Below, piece by piece: positions 6,893-8,896 of a stretch of 8,896 nucleotides of DNA. Numbering within the stretch: the first letter of the stretch is position 1; the number at the start of each line of letters is the position of its first letter. The translations under genes were made by a program, and so were the position numbers. The notes below the pieces were generated by a model. The model ran no database searches. It was not told the origin of the DNA and was given only the letters and a program-made list of their open reading frames with translations. Origin of the DNA: Campylobacterales bacterium (GTDB lineage: Bacteria > Campylobacterota > Campylobacteria > Campylobacterales > Arcobacteraceae); the NCBI GenBank assembly GCA_019752775.1, contig JAIELU010000167.1:1-8896 (forward strand). Direction: 5' to 3'.

Positions 6893-6932
6893 TGTTTCCC
6901 CTTATTGTTTTCTAAAGCTTAGTATATAAAAA

Positions 6933-7100
6933 TTAATCTTCTGTTGCTTCATGAATAGCCTTTTTTGTCGAATCATAAGCCTTTCCTGAAGTGTCTTTAG
7001 TAACTTTCCACGCATCGTTACTATCTTTTTTAATTCCCATCCAAGTTGCACATCCTTGAAATGAAATTATAAGAATAATTAATAAAGCAATTTTTATCAT
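6933..7100 (-). CDS. Small putative lipoprotein (55 aa) leading the dlt operon
   Basis: A 55-residue frame starts MIKIALLIILIISFQGCAT: one Lys, a hydrophobic core, and a lipobox-like F-Q-G-C with Cys17, so a lipoprotein signal with about 39 mature residues is likely. The lipobox is imperfect (Phe at -3 and Gln at -2). The mature part is charged and helical with an 11-residue period. Ala30-Trp, Ala41-Tyr and Ala52-Thr recur every 11, and T-K pairs at 34-35 and 45-46 keep the same spacing, which recalls LEA-like amphipathic undecad repeats. AAGGAG lies 9 nt upstream, and a TGCTATAAC -10 about 40 bp before the start makes it the first gene of the transcript. The family is not recognised. Its place ahead of dltC suggests an envelope role linked to D-alanylation, which is inference. 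Confidence 0.78.
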   Translation of the reverse strand: MIKIALLIILIISFQGCATWMGIKKDSNDAWKVTKDTSGKAYDSTKKAIHEATED

Positions 7101-7137
7101 TACTTAATACTCCTTAAAAAATTAAATTTCATATGAA

Positions 7138-7146
7138 GTTATAGCA
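7138..7146 (-). promoter_or_regulatory. Putative extended -10 promoter of the dlt operon
   Basis: On the minus strand TGC followed by TATAAC forms an extended -10 element (TATAAC at 7143-7138). The expected start is about 30 nt before the ATG of the lipoprotein gene. No convincing -35 is seen. It lies back to back with the promoter of the PLP enzyme gene, and no two-component operator was recognised in the 108-bp region between the two starts. Confidence 0.5.
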
Positions 7147-7179
7147 TAATTTTGGAGATTTTATTAATAAGAGTTTAGA

Positions 7180-7203
7180 TATAATCGCAAAAAAAATTTA
7201 GGA
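7180..7203 (+). promoter_or_regulatory. -10 box, A-tract and ribosome site of the PLP enzyme gene
   Basis: TATAAT at 7180-7185, preceded by TTTAGA, is a consensus -10. A run of eight A and AGGA (7200-7203) follow, with 5 nt to the ATG at 7209, so the leader is only about 15-20 nt. From the TTTAGGA to the start, this leader matches the one before the AEC gene at all but one base. Confidence 0.6.
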
Positions 7204-7208
7204 CAATT

Positions 7209-8360
7209 ATGAGTGAACAAATAGAAACATCTTTATGCCATATTTCAAAATTTGCACCCTTTGATGATGTTAGTGGAGCTTCACATTTTCCAATTTATAA
7301 TACTGGAACATTTGATTTAAAAAAACAAACTGGTGATAAGATTTATGATTATACAAGAAGTGACAATCCAACTAGAGAGGTTTTAGAAAATCTATTTACT
7401 CATGTTGAAAATGGGGCTGGTTGCGTTTGTACTCATACAGGAATTGCTTGTGTATCTTTATTATTTGAAACTGTTTTAAAAGCAAATTCTCATATTTTAG
7501 TAGAAGCCGATTGTTATGGTGGAACATTTAGACTTTTAAAAATCTTTAAAGAAAAATATAATATTACAGTTCATTTTGCGAACTTTTTAGATTTTGAAAT
7601 GTTAGAACATATTTTAACAATAAATCCAATTGATTTAGTTTTATGTGAAAGCCCAACAAATCCTGGACTTAAAATAATTGATTTAGAAGCTGTTGCAAAC
7701 CTTTCCCATAAATATAATGCTTTATTTGCAGTTGATAATTCACTTGCAACATTTATTTCTCAAAGACCTTTAGATTTAGGTGCTGATTTTTCGCTCTTTT
7801 CAACTACAAAATATATTTCAGGTCATGGAGCTGTTGTAGCAGGTGCAATTGTTGCCGCGACAAAAGAATTATCACAACAAATTCACTATTATGCAAATGC
7901 ACATGGAAGAAGTCAAAATCCTATGGATGTATATTTAATAAGTCTTGGAATTCCAACTTTAAAAATCAGAATGATTGAACATGAAAAAAACTCTATTTTT
8001 ATAGCAAAATATTTAGAAAAACAATCATATATAAAAAGTGTAACTCATCCAGCATTAGAGTCTCATCCTCAATATGATTTAGCAAAAAAACAAATGAAAT
8101 ATATACCAGGTCTTTTTTGCGTTAATTTCATAAGTGTAGAATTAGCTGAAAAATTCATAGAAAATACAAAAATATTTGGTGAAAAATGCTCTTTTGGAAG
8201 TCCTGATAGTAGAGTTGAAATTCCTGCAAAAATTTCTCATGCAAGTTTTTCAAAAGAAGAATTAGCGGCAATTGGAATAAGTGATAGTACGGTTAGATTT
8301 TCTATTGGATTAGAGAGTGTAGAAGATTTAATAAAAGATATAGAACAAGCTGTAAAGTAG
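7209..8360 (+). CDS. Cys/Met metabolism PLP-dependent enzyme (cystathionine gamma-synthase/lyase type)
   Basis: This 383-residue enzyme is a fold-type I PLP protein of the transsulfuration family. Visible active-site parts are YTRSDNPT (48-55, with Tyr48 and Arg50 as phosphate ligands from the neighbouring subunit), DCYGGT (101-106, stacking Tyr103), ESPTNPGLKI (147-156), VDNSLATF (175-182, Asp176 to the pyridine N) and STTKYISGHG (198-207, PLP Lys201). SRVEIPAKISHASFSKEELAAIGI then SDSTVRFSIGLE at the C-terminus supplies the substrate carboxylate Arg. Family members make or break cystathionine, or form homocysteine from activated homoserine, and sequence reading alone does not separate these. 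The loop normally S-S-G-M-A reads H-T-G-I-A (76-80). It has its own promoter and is followed 10 bp later by a second enzyme of the family, so the pair probably acts in methionine/cysteine interconversion in the cytoplasm. Confidence 0.88.
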   Translation: MSEQIETSLCHISKFAPFDDVSGASHFPIYNTGTFDLKKQTGDKIYDYTRSDNPTREVLENLFTHVENGAGCVCTHTGIACVSLLFETVLKANSHILVEADCYGGTFRLLKIFKEKYNITVHFANFLDFEMLEHILTINPIDLVLCESPTNPGLKIIDLEAVANLSHKYNALFAVDNSLATFISQRPLDLGADFSLFSTTKYISGHGAVVAGAIVAATKELSQQIHYYANAHGRSQNPMDVYLISLGIPTLKIRMIEHEKNSIFIAKYLEKQSYIKSVTHPALESHPQYDLAKKQMKYIPGLFCVNFISVELAEKFIENTKIFGEKCSFGSPDSRVEIPAKISHASFSKEELAAIGISDSTVRFSIGLESVEDLIKDIEQAVK

Positions 8361-8370
8361 AAAACAAAAA

Positions 8371-8896
8371 ATGAAAGAAAGTATTTTTAATTTTATTCCT
8401 TGTGGTCAAACGCTACCTTTAAATAATATACACGCAGTTTCTGTATCTATGCCATCTTTACAGGATGTCATAGATTACGAAGAACAAACTCCACAAATTT
8501 TAGAAAAAATAAAAAGTGCATATCCACGATTTGTTATGCACCCTTATTTAAAACTTTTAGCAAGTCATATAAAAGAGAAATATAAAATCTCAAATGCTTA
8601 CGAAGTTGTTCTTTTAAGTTCTCAAAAAGCTGTTGAAGTTGTAAGTAATAAATATTTTATTCATAATAAAATAGAAATAAATGAACCTTTTGGAGTTATT
8701 TTAGTTCAAAATGGAACCACACAACTAAACAAAGTTTTAAAATTTATTCAACATGTTGGATATAACTTATCTTCAAGATTGGCAGAAGATTATTTATTTG
8801 ATATTGGATTATTAAAAGTTAAACATCAAGAAGAGTTAGATGATAAAGAAATTGCTTTTGATAATGTAATTTTTTCACTCTCAAGTGCTTATAATC
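8371..8896 (+). CDS. Cystathionine gamma-synthase-like PLP enzyme, N-terminal part (3' end cut by window edge)
   Basis: The frame is open from the ATG at 8371 to the window end and gives 175 residues. It starts MKESIFNFIPCGQTLPLNN, followed by HAVSVSMPSLQDVIDYEE and then YPRFVMHPYLKLLA. From memory, the H-A-V-S-V-S-x-P-x-x-x-D-V-x-x-Y-E-E and YPRF-x-x-HP blocks mark the N-terminal extension of the longer cystathionine gamma-synthase group that includes fungal STR2/MET-7 enzymes and some bacterial homologues. The PLP lysine and the rest of the catalytic domain lie beyond the window, so activity cannot be judged. The gene is 10 bp downstream of the first PLP enzyme and probably co-transcribed. 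Its ribosome site is weak, with no AGGA before the ATG, which suggests coupling to the upstream gene or reduced translation. Superfamily placement is fairly secure; the exact reaction is not. Confidence 0.72.
   Translation, partial: MKESIFNFIPCGQTLPLNNIHAVSVSMPSLQDVIDYEEQTPQILEKIKSAYPRFVMHPYLKLLASHIKEKYKISNAYEVVLLSSQKAVEVVSNKYFIHNKIEINEPFGVILVQNGTTQLNKVLKFIQHVGYNLSSRLAEDYLFDIGLLKVKHQEELDDKEIAFDNVIFSLSSAYN

Noticed and set aside
6911..6922. Short palindrome around AAGCTT between the lipoprotein gene and dltC
   Set aside because: The stem is only 4 bp with a tiny loop, too weak for a terminator, so the two genes are kept in one operon.
6696..6929. 77-residue frame on the plus strand
   Set aside because: It is antisense to dltC, low in complexity (Ser/Ile-rich), and the dltC frame carries an unmistakable carrier motif.
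1..8896. Mobile element, CRISPR, tRNA or rRNA
   Set aside because: No transposase, long repeats, spaced direct repeats or tRNA-like cloverleaf were seen, and base composition looks even across the dlt region and its flanks, so there is no direct sign of recent transfer.

Overview
The window is strongly AT-rich with short intergenic gaps. Its leaders are A-rich, with a TATAAT-like -10 close to an AGGA ribosome site, and the proteins read like those of Campylobacterota. An Arcobacter-type Gram-negative bacterium is the best guess. This is inferred from composition and protein style; no rRNA or other marker gene is present.

Layout. At the left edge (2-280, +) is the C-terminal end of a YaeQ family protein. 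It is followed by an AEC (auxin efflux carrier) family permease (353-1276, +). The centre, about 5.9 kb on the minus strand (7143 down to 1273), looks like one operon. In transcription order it holds a 55-aa putative lipoprotein, dltC, dltD, a 46-aa DltX-like microprotein, dltB, dltA, a 122-aa protein of unknown function with three cysteines, and an MFS transporter. At the right edge (+) is a Cys/Met-metabolism PLP enzyme (7209-8360), followed 10 bp later by the start of a second enzyme of the same superfamily (8371 to the window end). The only clear intergenic control region is 7101-7208, where the dlt operon and the PLP genes diverge.

How it works together. The Dlt set is the known machinery for D-alanylating cell-envelope polymers. 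DltA activates D-alanine and loads it on the carrier DltC. DltB (a membrane MBOAT protein) with DltX takes the D-alanyl group across the membrane, and DltD finishes the transfer outside. All five parts are present with most signature residues, and the core genes are packed by stop/start overlaps, so the pathway is probably intact. Two points are unusual. The gene order is C-D-X-B-A rather than the X-A-B-C-D typical of Firmicutes. The apparent host is Gram-negative and lacks teichoic acid, so the D-alanine acceptor is unknown. The flanking lipoprotein, cysteine protein and MFS gene may be accessory parts of this pathway, but that is inference from position only.

Three starts differ from the longest reading frame: dltB starts at the ATG at 5388, the 122-aa gene at the ATG at 2806, and dltX and the lipoprotein gene are short genes that are easily missed. 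No tRNA, rRNA, CRISPR array, insertion sequence or origin was seen.
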